Origin: Brevibacillus antibioticus
GTDB taxonomy: Bacteria > Bacillota > Bacilli > Brevibacillales > Brevibacillaceae
Reading direction: 5' to 3'
Assembly: GCF_005217615.1 (NCBI RefSeq)
Contig: NZ_SZNK01000001.1
Location: 308,001 to 372,000, forward strand
Length of the DNA: 64,000 nt
The notes under the pieces were generated by a model that ran no database searches, had not been told where the DNA came from, and was given only the letters and a program-made list of their open reading frames with translations. Of the stretch, positions 1-8,603 are shown one piece after another (position 1 is the stretch's first letter; each line of letters starts with the position of its first letter). A program made the position numbers and the translations under genes.

Positions 1-690
1 ATGAAGCTCAAGGATTTGTACATTGACATCGGGGCAAAAGATGAAGCAGGTGCGAAGGAAATGGGTGTTCGACCTGGTGATTGGATTGTCCCTGACAGTG
101 ATTTTACGACGATGCGTGACGGAGAGCTGTGGGTCGCAAAGGCACTGGATAATCGAGCGGGGTGTGCGCTGGCAATCGAGGTGCTGAAACGATTGCAGTC
201 CGAAGAGCATCCGAATGTGGTATACGCCGGTGCAACCGTGCAAGAAGAAGTTGGGACTCGCGGTGCTGGCACAGTAGCGAACCTGGTTGAACCAGATATT
301 GCTTTTGCTGTTGATGTTGGACTCGCATATGACACGCCTGGAAATGAATCGTATCCGATGACCTGCAATGTTGGAGACGGTCCGCTCGTCATGTTATTTG
401 ATGCCACGATGATTCCGCATACCGGATTGCGCGATCTCGTATTCGACACAGCAGAGGAGCTCGGCATCAATATCCAGGTGGATGCACTCGCAGGAGGCGG
501 AACAGACGCGGCGAAATTCCATACAAGCGGCATTGGCTGCCCGTCGATTGTTGTCGGCTTTGCGACGCGGTATATTCACAGCCATAATGCGATTATGGCA
601 AAAAGTGATTTCGAGCAGGCTGCCCAGCTGCTGACAGCTGTCATAAGGAAGCTCGATAAGGAAACGGTTCAACACCTGCTCGATAGATGA
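1..690 (+). CDS. M42 family glutamyl aminopeptidase/endoglucanase-like metallopeptidase, C-terminal part
   Basis: This is the C-terminal two thirds of an M42 (tetrahedral aminopeptidase) enzyme, a di-metal cytoplasmic peptidase that trims peptides. Family members are about 350 residues; only 229 are visible, so the gene begins before the window and the ATG at base 1 is probably an internal Met. Metal and catalytic motifs are present: ALDNRAG (Asp 50), QEEVGTRG (Glu 82/83), VDVG (Asp 105), AGGGTDA (about 164-170) and the IHSHN histidines (about 192-196). A strong terminator follows at once, so this is the last gene of its transcription unit. The peptide substrate cannot be told from sequence. 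Confidence 0.93.
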   Translation: MKLKDLYIDIGAKDEAGAKEMGVRPGDWIVPDSDFTTMRDGELWVAKALDNRAGCALAIEVLKRLQSEEHPNVVYAGATVQEEVGTRGAGTVANLVEPDIAFAVDVGLAYDTPGNESYPMTCNVGDGPLVMLFDATMIPHTGLRDLVFDTAEELGINIQVDALAGGGTDAAKFHTSGIGCPSIVVGFATRYIHSHNAIMAKSDFEQAAQLLTAVIRKLDKETVQHLLDR

Positions 691-700
691 GGTAGGCGAA

Positions 701-745
701 ACCCTCTCCATGCATGTATGAATGCGATGGAGAGGGTGTTTTTTG
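701..745 (+). terminator. Intrinsic terminator after the M42 peptidase
   Basis: Arms ACCCTCTCCAT (701-711) and ATGGAGAGGGT (727-737) form a perfect 11-base stem followed by a T run. Confidence 0.9.
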
Positions 746-897
746 TGAGGATGGAGAGGTTTTGTGATCACGAGCCTCGGAGAAAAATACCCGGGAGTTG
801 AACGGTTTAGTTGTTTTTTCGAGAGTACTCCTTTAGTATAGATAGGATAGGATTTCGCAAGGGCAACAACCTGCCTAGGATGAATTTTGATTGATGA

Positions 898-952
898 GAA
901 CCGGTTTTATCGCATCCACTGTCCATGCAGTCATGGTGTGGCGAATCGGTTC
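898..952 (+). other. Leader hairpin in front of the helicase gene
   Basis: GAACCG (898-903) pairs with CGGTTC (947-952), and the interior pairs further (CCATG 923-927 region with CATGG), giving a long imperfect hairpin that ends 9 bases before the ribosome binding site. There is no T run, so it is not a terminator. It could influence translation or stability of the helicase mRNA; DEAD-box helicase genes often have regulated leaders. The function is inference only. Confidence 0.45.
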
Positions 953-975
953 GCTTGTGAAAGGAAGTGGAAGTT

Positions 976-2457
976 ATGGCAAAATCGTTTGCGTCTTTTG
1001 GTTTTCGTCCGGAGCTGATGCAAGGGATTCAAGACCTGTATTATAAAGAACCGACACAAATTCAAGAGGAAGCTATTCCTCTCATTATGGAAGGCAAAGA
1101 TCTTATCGGACAAGCTCAGACAGGGACGGGAAAAACAGCTGCCTTCATGCTGCCGATCCTCAACGCATTGGAAGAGGGAAAACGCGATATTCAAGCGCTC
1201 ATCCTCACTCCGACACGTGAGCTTTCCATTCAGATTGCCAAAGAAGTAGAAAAACTGGGTAAGCACCTGAATGTAAATGTGCTGTCTCTACACGGTGGAA
1301 CGGATATCGACAGGCAACTGAGCAAACTGAAAGAAACCGTTCATGTTGTAGTCGGAACACCAGGGCGCGTGCTGGATCATATGAAGCGCGGATCGCTCCA
1401 TTTCGGACGCATCTCCACATTAGTGCTGGATGAAGCAGATAAAATGATGGAAATGGGCTTCTTGGAAGATGTGGAGCAAGTAATCGTCCACACGCCTTCC
1501 CAGCGTCAGGTGCTGTTGTTCTCTGCTACGATGCCTGATTTGGTGAAAAGACTGGCGCACCGCTTCATGAAGCAGCCACCGCATATCAAGATCGAGGGCA
1601 AGCAGAAGACTGTTGAGCGCATTGAACAATTTTACTATGTCGTGAACCAAAGCGATAAGACGGACGCTCTCGTCGATGTGCTGGAGCAAGAGCAGCCGTT
1701 CTTGACCATCGTGTTTGCCAATACGCAAGTACGTGTACAGCAGCTTACGGCTCGATTGCAGGAAAATGGCCTCTCTGCGAAAGCACTGTACGGTGATTTG
1801 TCCCAAAACAAGCGGGAACAACTGATGAAGCAATTCCGCGAGATTCGTTTCCAATACTTGATCGCGACTGATATCGCGGCTCGTGGACTCGACGTAGAAG
1901 GCGTAACACATGTCATCAACTACGATTTGCCGAATGACGTGGACAGCTACATTCACCGCGTTGGACGTACGGGTCGTGCGGGACAAAAAGGAAAAGCCAT
2001 CTCCCTCATTTCTCCTCGTCAGAAGAATTTGATGGGGCGTTTTGCCAAAGCCACGAAGGCATCGATCGAGGAAAGAATTTTGCAGGTAGGTCGCCATCTG
2101 GATGAGGGGCGCCGTCAACGTGCGGAAGAACGGGAAGCTCATTTCATTGAACTGCGTGCACAACAGGCGAAAGAGCAACAGAAGGAAAAAGACAAAGAGT
2201 TTTCTCCTGTACGTGAAGCCTTGAAGAAAAAGACAAAGGTAAAACCAGGCTACAAAAAGAAGATGGCGCGTGAACTGGGTGAAATGCAAACGCAGTACGA
2301 GAAAAACCGTAAGAAGGCAGAAGCGATTGCGGCACGTAAAGCGGGTAAATCCGTGAAGCCAGGCGATGCCAAAAAAGCGGGAAAAGGTGGAGCAGCACGC
2401 TCTGCGAAGGGCGGAAAACCGTTTAGTCAATCTGCCGGGAAATCAAGAGGAAGATAA
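976..2457 (+). CDS. DEAD-box ATP-dependent RNA helicase
   Basis: An RNA-unwinding helicase of 493 residues acting in ribosome assembly, mRNA decay or cold adaptation. All core motifs are visible: Q motif (EPTQIQEEA), motif I AQTGTGKT (47-54), Ia PTRELSIQ, II DEAD (152-155), III SAT, V ATDIAARGLD and VI HRVGRTGR. After the two RecA-like domains there is a Lys/Arg-rich tail of about 120 residues, typical of RNA-binding extensions. I prefer the ATG at 976 to an in-frame GTG at 967, because AAGGAAG at 961-967 is correctly spaced only for 976. It is most like CshA/YfmL-type Bacillales helicases, but the paralogue is not assigned. It is monocistronic, with its own terminator. Confidence 0.96.
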   Translation: MAKSFASFGFRPELMQGIQDLYYKEPTQIQEEAIPLIMEGKDLIGQAQTGTGKTAAFMLPILNALEEGKRDIQALILTPTRELSIQIAKEVEKLGKHLNVNVLSLHGGTDIDRQLSKLKETVHVVVGTPGRVLDHMKRGSLHFGRISTLVLDEADKMMEMGFLEDVEQVIVHTPSQRQVLLFSATMPDLVKRLAHRFMKQPPHIKIEGKQKTVERIEQFYYVVNQSDKTDALVDVLEQEQPFLTIVFANTQVRVQQLTARLQENGLSAKALYGDLSQNKREQLMKQFREIRFQYLIATDIAARGLDVEGVTHVINYDLPNDVDSYIHRVGRTGRAGQKGKAISLISPRQKNLMGRFAKATKASIEERILQVGRHLDEGRRQRAEEREAHFIELRAQQAKEQQKEKDKEFSPVREALKKKTKVKPGYKKKMARELGEMQTQYEKNRKKAEAIAARKAGKSVKPGDAKKAGKGGAARSAKGGKPFSQSAGKSRGR

Positions 2458-2471
2458 GAAATGAAGAGGCT

Positions 2472-2508
2472 GCCCAGATTCGAAAAGGATCTGGGCGTTT
2501 TTTTTTTG
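2472..2508 (+). terminator. Intrinsic terminator after the helicase gene
   Basis: GCCCAGAT (2472-2479) pairs with ATCTGGGC (2489-2496) and is followed by an uninterrupted run of about ten T. Confidence 0.93.
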
Positions 2509-2540
2509 TAGAAACGCTTTTGGTATATGAAAGGAAGTTC

Positions 2541-2572
2541 TTGACTTTATACCCGACTAGAAGGTTTATACT
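2541..2572 (+). promoter_or_regulatory. MerR-type promoter with a 20-base spacer
   Basis: A -35 box TTGACT (2541-2546) and a -10 box TATACT (2567-2572) are separated by 20 bases. Overlong 19-20 base spacers are the known hallmark of promoters activated by MerR proteins through DNA untwisting, and a MerR gene starts 27 bases downstream. This supports autoregulation of the merR-MFS pair. Confidence 0.7.
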
Positions 2573-2598
2573 CGGATCGAAGTAATGGGAGAGAAGGT

Positions 2599-3423
2599 GT
2601 GGAATTGTTCAAAATCAGCGAGTTTTCCCGACTGAGTCGAATTCCGCTGCAAACGTTGCGTTATTATGATCAGATTGGAATTCTAAAACCAGCAAAAATC
2701 GATGATACGAGCGGGTATCGATATTACTGTGCCGAACAACTTCTGCAAATCAATCGAATTGTCATCTTCAAGGAATTGGGGTTCTCCTTGCAGCAGATTG
2801 CGCAATTGCTTCACGAGAATATACCAGCCGAACAAATTCGGGGCATGCTGAGGCTTAAAGAAAATGAAATCCAATCCTTGCTGGAGATGGAAATGTCAAA
2901 GCTTGCCCGTATTAAAGAACGGGTGCAGATTGTTGAACGGGAGGGAAGGATCGAGAAGGAGCATGAGGTCGTTCTGAAGCAGGTAGATGGCATGCAATTG
3001 ATTTCCTATTCAGCACGGGGGGCTGCTGAAGATATTCCTTGGCTGTTTCAAATATTCGACAGTATGCTTGATGCCAGCCTGAAATCATCCTTGACTGGCC
3101 CCAAAACAGTGCTATGGAAGGAAACCGGAACGAAGGACCAGCTTTTCGAACTTGGAGTGGGCTACGCCATTAAAACGGAATCTGTCAAACTACCCGAGCA
3201 AATGGAACGAAGCTTCTTGCCTGCCGAGACAATGGCTACGCTACTATTCCGTTCAGATTCGACTTTTAAAGAATCAGCTTGCCTGGATCTGGCTACGTGG
3301 ATTGAACAGCATGGTTACTGTATTCGAAGCGAGCAGCCTGGTAGAGAAATCTATGTTCCCATATCAGAAAAACATGGAGTTGAGCTCATAGAAATCCAGA
3401 TTCCAATTGAATCAAGGGGGTAA
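2599..3423 (+). CDS. MerR family regulator with GyrI-like/BmrR-type effector domain
   Basis: A 274-residue activator. The N-terminal winged helix (KISEFSRLSRIPLQTLRYYDQIGIL) is the classic MerR DNA-binding domain, followed by a dimerisation coiled coil (about residues 75-115) and a C-terminal domain of about 150 residues like the GyrI/BmrR drug-binding module. BmrR-type proteins bind lipophilic cations and switch on an efflux pump. The next gene, one base after this stop, encodes an MFS exporter, which fits. The start is GTG at 2599 or TTG at 2605; ribosome binding sites support both. The promoter upstream has the stretched spacer expected for autoregulation. Confidence 0.9.
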   Translation: MELFKISEFSRLSRIPLQTLRYYDQIGILKPAKIDDTSGYRYYCAEQLLQINRIVIFKELGFSLQQIAQLLHENIPAEQIRGMLRLKENEIQSLLEMEMSKLARIKERVQIVEREGRIEKEHEVVLKQVDGMQLISYSARGAAEDIPWLFQIFDSMLDASLKSSLTGPKTVLWKETGTKDQLFELGVGYAIKTESVKLPEQMERSFLPAETMATLLFRSDSTFKESACLDLATWIEQHGYCIRSEQPGREIYVPISEKHGVELIEIQIPIESRG

Positions 3424-3424
3424 A

Positions 3425-4591
3425 ATGAGCATGGAAAATAAATGGGTTGTCTATATTCTCTCTTTGGCAGTTTTCTTGATTGGGACAGTGGAGTATCTAA
3501 TAAGCGGCATCATTCAAACGGTGGCAGCTGATCTGGGTGTCACGACGTCGTCTGCCGGATTGCTTGTCACTGCATTTGCCCTTTCTGCGGGAGTAGGGGC
3601 TCCCATTGTCATCGCTGCTACGATCCATCTTGACCGAAAAAAATTATTACTCATGATGCTTGGCATTTTTATGTTGAGCAACTGGCTGGTGTATGTGAGT
3701 CCTTCTTTTGAAATGATGCTGGTTACACGCATGATCCAAGGACTCACTGGAGGAGTTGCTACTGTTGTTGCGATGGCGGTATCTACACGGCTAGTTGAAG
3801 AGGGCAATCGTGGTCGAGCAATCGGCATCATTTTAATGGGATTGAGCAGCTCGCTTGTACTTGGCCTTCCAGTTGGCACTTTTTTAAGTGAAGGGATTGG
3901 CTGGAGACTGCTGTTTATTTTTATTGGACTGCTGGGCTTGGTTCCATTGCTTGTCATTTATAAAAAAGTCCCGCCTATAAAAGCGCAGGAGGCTGTAACG
4001 CCGCGGGCACAGCTGACTGTAATAAAAAATAAAAGGATTCTGACCGCGGTTGTTATCACGCTGTTGTACATCGGCGCTTATTCAACATTGTTTACCTATA
4101 TTGCACCTTTCCTGCTAACCCGGGCAGAGCTTTCGGCATCCGAGATTTCCGGGATTCTGTTTCTAGCAGGCATTTGCAGTTTTATGGGGTCAAAAATGGG
4201 AGGGGTTATTGCAGATCGCAAGGGGCCGAAATTTACGATTTATTTTGGACTCTCCCTTCAGGCGAGTATGCTGCTTTTGCTTTCGGTCATGGATGGAGTG
4301 ATCATTGCCCATATCGTGATCATCATGCTGTGGATGCTCGCCACTTGGGCAACGTCTCCGGCCCAACAGCTATATCTGGTTACCCAGGTGCCCCATTCGC
4401 CGGACATCGCGCTTAGCATCAATACATCCTTTATTCAATTCGGCTTCGCTTTGGGATCATGGGTTGGGGGACTGGTGATCAGCAACTCCTCTGTGGAGCA
4501 TCTAGGCTGGTCCGGATTTGTTATTGCGTTGCTGTCACTGTTGCTCGCGATCCGCTTATTTTCTTTTAAGAAAGAGCAGCTATCAGCGTAG
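3425..4591 (+). CDS. MFS exporter, DHA1 type, probable drug efflux pump
   Basis: A 388-residue, 12-helix major facilitator protein of the proton-antiport DHA1 group (AraJ/YdhP/CmlA-like). It has the family's short loop between helices 2 and 3 (about residues 70-80, with the basic run HLDRKK) and a GLPVGT motif-C-like segment in helix 5. The chosen ATG at 3425 follows AAGGGGGT and begins one base after the merR stop, so the two are translationally coupled. By context the pump exports the compound sensed by the BmrR-like regulator; the compound itself is not known. Confidence 0.9.
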   Translation: MSMENKWVVYILSLAVFLIGTVEYLISGIIQTVAADLGVTTSSAGLLVTAFALSAGVGAPIVIAATIHLDRKKLLLMMLGIFMLSNWLVYVSPSFEMMLVTRMIQGLTGGVATVVAMAVSTRLVEEGNRGRAIGIILMGLSSSLVLGLPVGTFLSEGIGWRLLFIFIGLLGLVPLLVIYKKVPPIKAQEAVTPRAQLTVIKNKRILTAVVITLLYIGAYSTLFTYIAPFLLTRAELSASEISGILFLAGICSFMGSKMGGVIADRKGPKFTIYFGLSLQASMLLLLSVMDGVIIAHIVIIMLWMLATWATSPAQQLYLVTQVPHSPDIALSINTSFIQFGFALGSWVGGLVISNSSVEHLGWSGFVIALLSLLLAIRLFSFKKEQLSA

Positions 4592-4751
4592 GAAGATGGC
4601 GTATGATGCCTTCTCGCCTCTCTCGGCAGCAATATTTTAGAAAAACGTCCCAAGATAATTCGCATGGCAGAAAAAACGAAAGTTAAACTGTACAAACTCT
4701 TTAAAAAATACGGTAATAATGCCAAATCCCTTTTTATTCTGAATAAATTGG

Positions 4752-4757
4752 TATAAT
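4752..4757 (+). promoter_or_regulatory. -10 box of the lrp-lysE operon
   Basis: A perfect TATAAT lies 25 bases before the Lrp start. No good -35 box is present, which would suit an autoregulated Lrp-type promoter. The gap 4592-4751 after the MFS gene holds only a weak hairpin at about 4591-4612 and nothing else recognisable. Confidence 0.5.
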
Positions 4758-4782
4758 CATGATAAAAAGGAGGTGCATGACT

Positions 4783-5217
4783 ATGGACCGGATTGATGAA
4801 CAAATCCTCCGCATATTGCGGGAAAATGCCCGAATCACCAGCTCAGACATCAGCAAACAGGTTCATTTGTCCGTGCCTGCGGTCTCGGAGCGAATACGCA
4901 AGCTGGAGGATACAGGACTCATCAGGCAATTCACGGTGAAGCTGGATCGGGAACAGCTAGGGCTTCACCTGATTGCATTTGTGATGGTGCAGATCGAGAA
5001 AACGGAGCATATCGCTGGCTTCCGTGAAACGGTCATGCAGGCAGACTGTGTGCTAGAATGCCATCATATCGCGGGAGCTTACGATTATGTATTGAAGGTT
5101 GCCGTAAAAGGGACTGCTGATCTGGAACGATTCATCTCTGAAACACTGAAGCAAGTAGAAGGGGTAAGCAAGACGAATACGATGATCGTCCTGTCTTCCA
5201 TGAAAGAGGAGATGTGA
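4783..5217 (+). CDS. Lrp/AsnC family transcriptional regulator
   Basis: A 144-residue feast/famine regulator with an N-terminal helix-turn-helix (MDRIDEQILRIL to about residue 60) and a C-terminal RAM/ligand-binding domain (about 65-140) that usually senses an amino acid. ATG 4783 is chosen over 4759 and 4777 because GGAGG at 4769-4773 is nine bases away and the protein then begins with the canonical MDRIDEQIL. It is followed by, and nearly overlaps, a LysE-type exporter, so the likely role is to sense an excess amino acid and turn on its export. Confidence 0.93.
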   Translation: MDRIDEQILRILRENARITSSDISKQVHLSVPAVSERIRKLEDTGLIRQFTVKLDREQLGLHLIAFVMVQIEKTEHIAGFRETVMQADCVLECHHIAGAYDYVLKVAVKGTADLERFISETLKQVEGVSKTNTMIVLSSMKEEM

Positions 5218-5222
5218 GCCTG

Positions 5223-5861
5223 ATGGCGATCTGGAACGGTCTATTATTCGGGATGATGCTCCAGCTATCGGTTGGTCCAGTTTGTCTAGCGGTGTTGCAT
5301 CGCTCGATAACTGGACGATTGCGGGATGCACTCATGATGGTACTGGGTGTTGCGCTCGTAGATGCGGTTTATATGGTAGGGGCGATCGGGGGACTTTCGC
5401 TGCTGTTCCAAATCCCTTGGGTCAAACAGATGGTTTTGATGGTGGGAGCCCTGATCTTGACTTGGTTTGGGATTCAAACCTTGCGTGCCATAAAAGGCAG
5501 AGGAGTACATGAAGAAGCGCCAGCCCCGCATGCTCCAACGGGTCGAAGTAGCTTTTGGCACGGTGTGCTTCTGACGCTCGCGAATCCTCTAACCGTTCTG
5601 TTTTGGGCGGGAGTATTTGGCTCCCTGTTGGCATCTGACACTTTTGTTCAATCAACAGAGTTGTTCTTGTTTGCTACAGGCTGTCTGTTATCGACTATAT
5701 TGTTCCTGGGACTGGTAGCTTTGTTGGCCGCGTATTTGGCTCGATTTTTTCGCCCGGGGTGGCTCAACGTCTTTCATGGGCTCAGTGGTGTCTTTCTCAT
5801 TGGGTTTGCGATTGTCCTTTACGCAAAAAGCTGTTTGATGTCTCCATACTGGCCTTATTAA
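5223..5861 (+). CDS. LysE/RhtB family amino acid exporter
   Basis: A six-helix membrane exporter of 212 residues. The family signature is visible in GMMLQLSVGPVC near the N-terminus and NPLTVLFWAGVF in the middle. ATG 5223 is preferred over an in-frame GTG at 5214 that would sit only 3-4 bases after GAGGA (5206-5210). Co-transcribed with the Lrp gene, whose stop lies five bases upstream. LysE proteins export lysine, arginine, threonine or other amino acids; the substrate here is unknown. Confidence 0.92.
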   Translation: MAIWNGLLFGMMLQLSVGPVCLAVLHRSITGRLRDALMMVLGVALVDAVYMVGAIGGLSLLFQIPWVKQMVLMVGALILTWFGIQTLRAIKGRGVHEEAPAPHAPTGRSSFWHGVLLTLANPLTVLFWAGVFGSLLASDTFVQSTELFLFATGCLLSTILFLGLVALLAAYLARFFRPGWLNVFHGLSGVFLIGFAIVLYAKSCLMSPYWPY

Positions 5862-6013
5862 AGGAGTTCGGAATGACTGCATCGAATTTTAATCGAATAC
5901 AGGTATTGCGATCGAAAATAGTGTTTTCCTCCCATGGGATTTGGGTAATAGATAGGAAGATAGAACCCTTTCTTGTGAAAGTACCATAGTACAGGGTGTG
6001 AGGAGAACCAGTG

Positions 6014-6259
6014 ATGACGACGGATACGTGCTTGAAATGCGGCAGTCCGATGGGCCGGGGAGAGTACAGTTGCCAGGTTTGCGGAGAAAACGAAATACAA
6101 GACTACCAGATGATTCGCAATTACGTGAGAAGCTATCCGAATTCGAATGCGATGCAAATTGCCAATGCCACAGGGATATCTGTTTCAAAAATATTACGTT
6201 ATATAAGAAATGGCTCGTTGACGGTAGTAGACAGTCCGCCCCGCAGAGGGCGATCATAA
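6014..6259 (+). CDS. Small zinc-ribbon plus helix-turn-helix protein (YvyF-like layout)
   Basis: An 81-residue protein with an N-terminal zinc ribbon (CLKCG at 6-10 and CQVCG at 20-24) and a C-terminal HTH-like stretch (about 40-72) ending in ILRYIRNGSL. This resembles the flagellar-operon protein YvyF, which has the same two parts, but here it stands alone and is shorter. ATG 6014 is preferred to GTG 6011, given AGGAG at 6001-6005. The preceding gap 5862-6013 shows nothing else supportable. It may be a small DNA- or RNA-binding regulator; function unknown. Confidence 0.8.
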   Translation: MTTDTCLKCGSPMGRGEYSCQVCGENEIQDYQMIRNYVRSYPNSNAMQIANATGISVSKILRYIRNGSLTVVDSPPRRGRS

Positions 6260-6270
6260 GAAAAAGAGAA

Positions 6271-6311
6271 AAGCCCACAAGCAGTCACGAATGGCCTTGT
6301 GAGCTTTTTTA
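6271..6311. terminator. Bidirectional terminator between convergent genes
   Basis: AAGCCCACAAG (6271-6281) pairs with CTTGTGAGCTT (6296-6306) with one mismatch; A-rich and T-rich flanks allow it to serve both strands. Confidence 0.85.
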
Positions 6312-6325
6312 TTTTTGATGCTAAT

Positions 6326-7738
6326 CTACAACCAGCGTAATCCTTTTGGATAATGATTTTTGAGTTGCCCCTCAGATTGCTTGCCCCAACCGATGGAGAA
6401 TCCATCTACTGTAACCAGCGTCCAGCCACTTGCACCATCACGCGTGAGCGCTTCTCCTTTTAAGTACCGCAACAGTTCAGGATCGTCCGCGCCATACGAC
6501 GCGACACGGGCTGCCTCCGCAGAAGAGAGAGAGTGTGCCAAGGCGTGCGCAGGTTCAAATCTGTTCTTTTTAACGGTTCCTAGGTGTAGACCGACGCGCG
6601 TGACCTTGAGCTTGTCCCAGTCGAGCTCGGGAGCAGGTGAGTAGTAAAGCTGCTCGCCAAATAAAAGAAAAGCAGATTCATCATCGAATGGATTGGAGAG
6701 CGCCGGGAGTGCTTCGTCCGCGAACGTACGCCAGACTGCCAGGGCTTCTTTTCGACCTGCTGGAGCCGATTTTGCCGCACGCTTTTCTTTACGCTTCCCG
6801 GAAGGTTCATGAACGTCAGCGGTCTTGCTCTTTTGCAGCTTGGCGAGATAATGCCCTTCTCCTTGTAGACGATGCGGCCACAATCTGGCTGTCTGGGCGA
6901 GCTGCTCGTTTTGCGGCGATGCCCACTCGGGTTGACCAGTAGAAAAGCAATCTGCATGTGGTAGCGAGACGATCTCAAATTCTTTGTGACGGCCGAGGAA
7001 GTTAACCAGTGACTGCTCATTTTCCAACGGAGCAAATGTGCAGGTGGAGTAGACCAACGTCCCGCCTGGCTTCAGCATAGCAGCGGCCGCCTCGAGAATA
7101 TCACCTTGCATGACATGGCACTCCGTTACTTTTGCAGGGCTCCAGTCTTCGATTGCTTCGGGAAGCTTGCGAAACATTCCTTCGCCAGAGCATGGAGCGT
7201 CTACTAAGATTCGGTCAAAAAACAGGGGAAATCGCTCCTGTAAGCGTTCTGGCGTTTCGTTGGTCACGACGGCATTGGTCACGCCGCAGCGCTCCAGATT
7301 TTCTGACAAGGCTTTTGCCCGAACAGGATGGATTTCGTTTGCCACAAGCATTCCTTGTCCACGCAAAAACGCTGCAAGCTGCGTCGATTTCCCCCCTGGT
7401 GCTGCACACAGGTCGAGGATTCGCTCACCAGGTTGTGCACCGAGTGCTTCGGCAGCGGACATCGCGCTTGGCTCCTGCAAATAGTACAGGCCAGCGGAGT
7501 GAAAAGGATGCTTGCCGGGACGATCTGGCTCTTTGTAGCGAAAACCGTTTACGCACCAAGGGACTGCTTCTACAGCAAACGGCGAGATTTTCAAAAAATC
7601 GTCACGACCCACCTTCAACGGATTGACCCGCAAGCCATGTGTCACAGGCTGATCATATGAGGAAACGAATGCCTCATAATCGTGTCCGAGCAAGGTTTGC
7701 ATGCGCTCGGTAAATGGTGTTGGTAATTTTTTTGTCAT
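6326..7738 (-). CDS. RsmF/RsmB-type rRNA cytosine-C5 methyltransferase (NOL1/NOP2/Sun family)
   Basis: A 470-residue SAM-dependent RNA m5C methyltransferase. Visible motifs are the SAM-binding LCAAPGGKST, the catalytic motif DAPCSGEG and the release-cysteine motif STCTF; the two cysteines define the two-Cys mechanism of this family. The C-terminal 170 residues look like the ferredoxin-like plus PUA-type RNA-binding region of RsmF/YebU proteins. The start at 7738 has GGAGG five bases upstream; a longer frame back to 7792 has no ribosome binding site. Likely target: 16S rRNA during small-subunit assembly. Confidence 0.93.
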   Translation of the reverse strand: MTKKLPTPFTERMQTLLGHDYEAFVSSYDQPVTHGLRVNPLKVGRDDFLKISPFAVEAVPWCVNGFRYKEPDRPGKHPFHSAGLYYLQEPSAMSAAEALGAQPGERILDLCAAPGGKSTQLAAFLRGQGMLVANEIHPVRAKALSENLERCGVTNAVVTNETPERLQERFPLFFDRILVDAPCSGEGMFRKLPEAIEDWSPAKVTECHVMQGDILEAAAAMLKPGGTLVYSTCTFAPLENEQSLVNFLGRHKEFEIVSLPHADCFSTGQPEWASPQNEQLAQTARLWPHRLQGEGHYLAKLQKSKTADVHEPSGKRKEKRAAKSAPAGRKEALAVWRTFADEALPALSNPFDDESAFLLFGEQLYYSPAPELDWDKLKVTRVGLHLGTVKKNRFEPAHALAHSLSSAEAARVASYGADDPELLRYLKGEALTRDGASGWTLVTVDGFSIGWGKQSEGQLKNHYPKGLRWL

Positions 7739-7823
7739 AACAGCCTCCGATGTCAGTTTTTGGCCCCATGTGAAAGGAAAAGATAGAATCATGGCGAATC
7801 ATAGAGAATGAGGTGAGAGCATT

Positions 7824-8579
7824 ATGGAAGGATCCCGTGCAAAACGCTACCGCTCCCGGCGGAGGAATGACTCGGAAGTAAGCCGGTTTTGGATCATGGG
7901 GTTGCTGTTCTCACTGCTGGTGCTCGCTTTTGAATTCTTTATCGAAATACCCGCCGACGCAGATTGGCTGGTCGATATGGAGATGGCTTTGTTTTCTGCC
8001 AGCTTTACATTGCTTGCCTTCTATCTGCTCGGACTTACCTTTGCCTTTTCACGCCACCAAAAGGCAGGGAAGATCAATCACCAAATCATCATCTATGTAT
8101 GGTTGGGTGCGATCTTGTTTCACTTGTTCCTGCTCATCAGCAATTTGTCCAATCAGCATGTGTACAAGGCAGGGATCATTCTATTTTTAGGACCATTGTT
8201 TTTAACTGTCTACCATTTTATCACGTACTTGGCAGCTTTGCGCGAGGAGCGTGAGGAGCAGGAGGCAGCTACGACAGCTACGCTTGAGCGTACGGCCTAC
8301 CAGATGATTCTGGAGGGCGGGCGTGTATACAGCGAGTTGAGTCGCCTGAAAACAGAATATCCAGAAGTGGAGCAAATGCTTCGCGCCAACGATTTTCACG
8401 ATAAACTGGAGCGCTATGCTTTGGAAATGCAGCAGTATTTGCAGGTGAAGCATTTTGAGCGTAAAGACGTGGAGCTCTTGGAGGGTCACTATTATTTCTT
8501 GGAAAACTTGCTGAGCTTGGCGAAACAACATCCGGGAATAATCGAGTCCCGCGTATATAGCCGCCGAAGTGACAATTGA
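7824..8579 (+). CDS. Four-helix membrane protein with cytoplasmic helical tail, unknown function
   Basis: A 251-residue protein with a basic N-terminus (RAKRYRSRRR, inside), four predicted membrane helices (about 22-42, 54-75, 87-107, 115-137) and a charged, helical C-terminal tail of about 110 residues. No known domain is recognised. A chemoreceptor signalling domain without membrane anchor begins 24 bases downstream, so the two genes are probably co-transcribed. A membrane partner or sensor for that soluble receptor is a reasonable but untested idea. Confidence 0.82.
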   Translation: MEGSRAKRYRSRRRNDSEVSRFWIMGLLFSLLVLAFEFFIEIPADADWLVDMEMALFSASFTLLAFYLLGLTFAFSRHQKAGKINHQIIIYVWLGAILFHLFLLISNLSNQHVYKAGIILFLGPLFLTVYHFITYLAALREEREEQEAATTATLERTAYQMILEGGRVYSELSRLKTEYPEVEQMLRANDFHDKLERYALEMQQYLQVKHFERKDVELLEGHYYFLENLLSLAKQHPGIIESRVYSRRSDN

Positions 8580-8603
8580 TGGGTACAAAGGAGAGGGAAG
8601 CGG

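Noticed and set aside
1420-2430. Long antisense open frame across the helicase gene (336 codons)
   Set aside because: It is the reverse shadow of a clear DEAD-box gene, with atypical Cys/Phe/Leu-rich composition and no ribosome binding site.
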